NCBI GenBank assembly: GCA_964631725.1
Contig: CAZVYX010000009.1
Span: 55,700-119,699, forward strand
Length of the DNA stretch: 64,000 nucleotides
Direction of reading: 5' to 3'
DNA from: GCA-2731375 sp964631725
Lineage (GTDB): Bacteria > Pseudomonadota > Alphaproteobacteria > GCA-2731375
Shown here: positions 63,174 to 64,000 of the stretch, piece by piece
How the letters are laid out: the number at the start of each line of letters is the position of its first letter
Numbering within the stretch: position 1 is the first letter of the stretch
Notes under the pieces: generated by a model
What the model was told of the DNA's origin: nothing
Databases searched by the model: none
What the model saw: the letters and a program-made list of their open reading frames with translations, nothing else
Program-made: the position numbers and the translations under genes

Positions 63174-63977
63174 CTAGAAATCCAGCAGTCCCAGTCGAAA
63201 TGCCTTGGCCACGGCTGCTGCACGGGTGCTGACGCCTAGTTTTGTCAGAATATTTCGCAGGTGAAATTTGACAGTGTTATAACTGATGCCGTGGATCTCG
63301 GAAATTTCCCAAGTACCCTTGCCGACGGAAACCCAATACAGGCAATCCAATTCCCGGACGGTCAATCTGGGGATGTTTTCGCAATTGGGTTGCTCCAAAT
63401 AGCGCTCGGTGATGATGGCGTGCAAGTGATTGCCCATTAGAAAAACCTGTGGCAGGTGCGCATCAATGATCCGCCCGGCTTCCGGGTTCCTTTGGCTGGT
63501 CGTAATGCCAATACCGCCGCTGTCGCCGTTCCGCTCGTTGACGGCAAACGAAATACCGTGCCTGACGCCCGCTTGCGCCGCCTCATCGAACATTTGCCGT
63601 TGCACACCATCTAATTCAAGGCGATCACGGACATCCTGCCAGATGAAGGGCAAGGCACTACCACGAAGGCTTTCGCGATATAGGGGGCAATGGTTGTGAT
63701 AACTCATCTCGCGATAACGCTCTTCCCAGGCATCGGAAACGGTGCAATGCCGTAAATAGCCCGGCAAATAGCCTTCAATATCTCGGGGCCGTGGGGTGTA
63801 GGCGAAAACTACATTTTCAAAGCCGAGCTTGCCCACATGGCGCTGAGTGACCGTCACGCATTCTTCGGCGCAGCTGGCAGTATCCAGATCAACAAGATAA
63901 TCGCCGAGGCTGTTTGATAGCGCAGTCACCGATCTCCATCCTAATGCTAATACCAAGTTGCGCGGCATAAGACTCAT
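63174..63977 (-). CDS. LuxR-family regulator with autoinducer-binding-like domain
   Basis: A 267-residue LuxR-type regulator. The C-terminal helix-turn-helix is clear: LTVRELDCLYWVSVGKGTWEISEIHGISYNTVKFHLRNILTKLGVSTRAAAV. The N-terminal domain aligns with AHL-binding domains: WEERY supplies the conserved Trp and Tyr, and PFIW the later Trp. The conserved Asp that holds the AHL amide (Asp70 of TraR numbering) is Cys here (HNHCPLY). No luxI is in the window, so this is a LuxR solo, perhaps sensing something other than a standard AHL. The ATG has AGGAAAGG upstream. Confidence 0.88.
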   Translation of the reverse strand: MSLMPRNLVLALGWRSVTALSNSLGDYLVDLDTASCAEECVTVTQRHVGKLGFENVVFAYTPRPRDIEGYLPGYLRHCTVSDAWEERYREMSYHNHCPLYRESLRGSALPFIWQDVRDRLELDGVQRQMFDEAAQAGVRHGISFAVNERNGDSGGIGITTSQRNPEAGRIIDAHLPQVFLMGNHLHAIITERYLEQPNCENIPRLTVRELDCLYWVSVGKGTWEISEIHGISYNTVKFHLRNILTKLGVSTRAAAVAKAFRLGLLDF

Positions 63978-64000
63978 TTTCTGCCTTTCCTGGCGGCTTG

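Overview
The window is about 64 kb of GC-rich chromosome from an alphaproteobacterium, probably a free-living, environmental relative of Rhodospirillales. The pointers are a PAS_5-type protein, DUF1127, YdcH/DUF465 and DUF1499 small proteins, GcvA-type LysR regulation, and a GAAC-N7-GAAC LexA box in the uvrA/ssb interval. Species cannot be named from the sequence alone. No rRNA, tRNA, insertion sequence, phage gene or CRISPR array was seen.

Layout. 1-6.4 kb: end of a membrane sensor histidine kinase, a metallo-beta-lactamase-fold hydrolase divergent from an MFS transporter, a bipartite palindromic repeat, an unknown protein and an amidase. 6.5-10.9 kb (minus): a four-gene operon of a three-part glutamate-synthase-like enzyme (MgsABC/GlxBCD type) plus a glutamine-synthetase-like ligase. 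11-13.2 kb: PAS_5 protein and an alpha/beta hydrolase. 13.2-19.7 kb (minus): acyl-CoA dehydrogenases, an HMG-CoA-lyase-like enzyme, a TPR protein and a TylF-type methyltransferase. 19.8-21.1 kb: a TetR regulator overlapping a deiodinase-like selenoprotein gene read through an in-frame UGA. 22-24.9 kb: a ferredoxin plus alpha, beta and gamma subunits of a 2-oxoacid:ferredoxin oxidoreductase. 25-37 kb: GMC oxidoreductase, two hydantoinase/dihydropyrimidinase paralogues, small accessory proteins, phosphonoacetate hydrolase, an FAD dehydrogenase and an IlvB-like TPP enzyme. 37.3-42.6 kb: indolepyruvate:ferredoxin oxidoreductase (IorA, and IorB fused to a ferredoxin) followed by a second 2-oxoacid:ferredoxin oxidoreductase. 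42.7-46 kb: cation/proton antiporter, DUF1127, LysR, STAS-like and DUF1499 proteins. 46-52.4 kb: DUF917 and HyuA-type genes coupled to uvrA, with ssb divergent. 52.5-64 kb: FkbM methyltransferase, LLM oxidoreductase, divergent hutU/hutH, acyl-CoA dehydrogenase, two GNAT proteins, a thioesterase, glutaminyl-tRNA synthetase and a LuxR-type regulator.

The gene content reads as a scavenging catabolic region: amides, hydantoins or pyrimidines, phosphonoacetate, histidine, methylated amines or glutamate derivatives, and CoA-linked acids. Three ferredoxin-dependent oxoacid oxidoreductases, two FNR-like TTGA-N6-TCAA boxes and shared ferredoxin modules suggest that part of this metabolism is tuned to low oxygen.

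The strongest unusual item is the 226-residue deiodinase-like selenoprotein at 20459-21139. Conventional gene calling would split it into two fragments at a UGA codon. The residues around the UGA (GSYT-U-PPF), the EAH-x3-GW motif and the GPWGW tail all match the iodothyronine deiodinase family, and a small hairpin with a GU-containing loop lies where a bacterial SECIS is expected.
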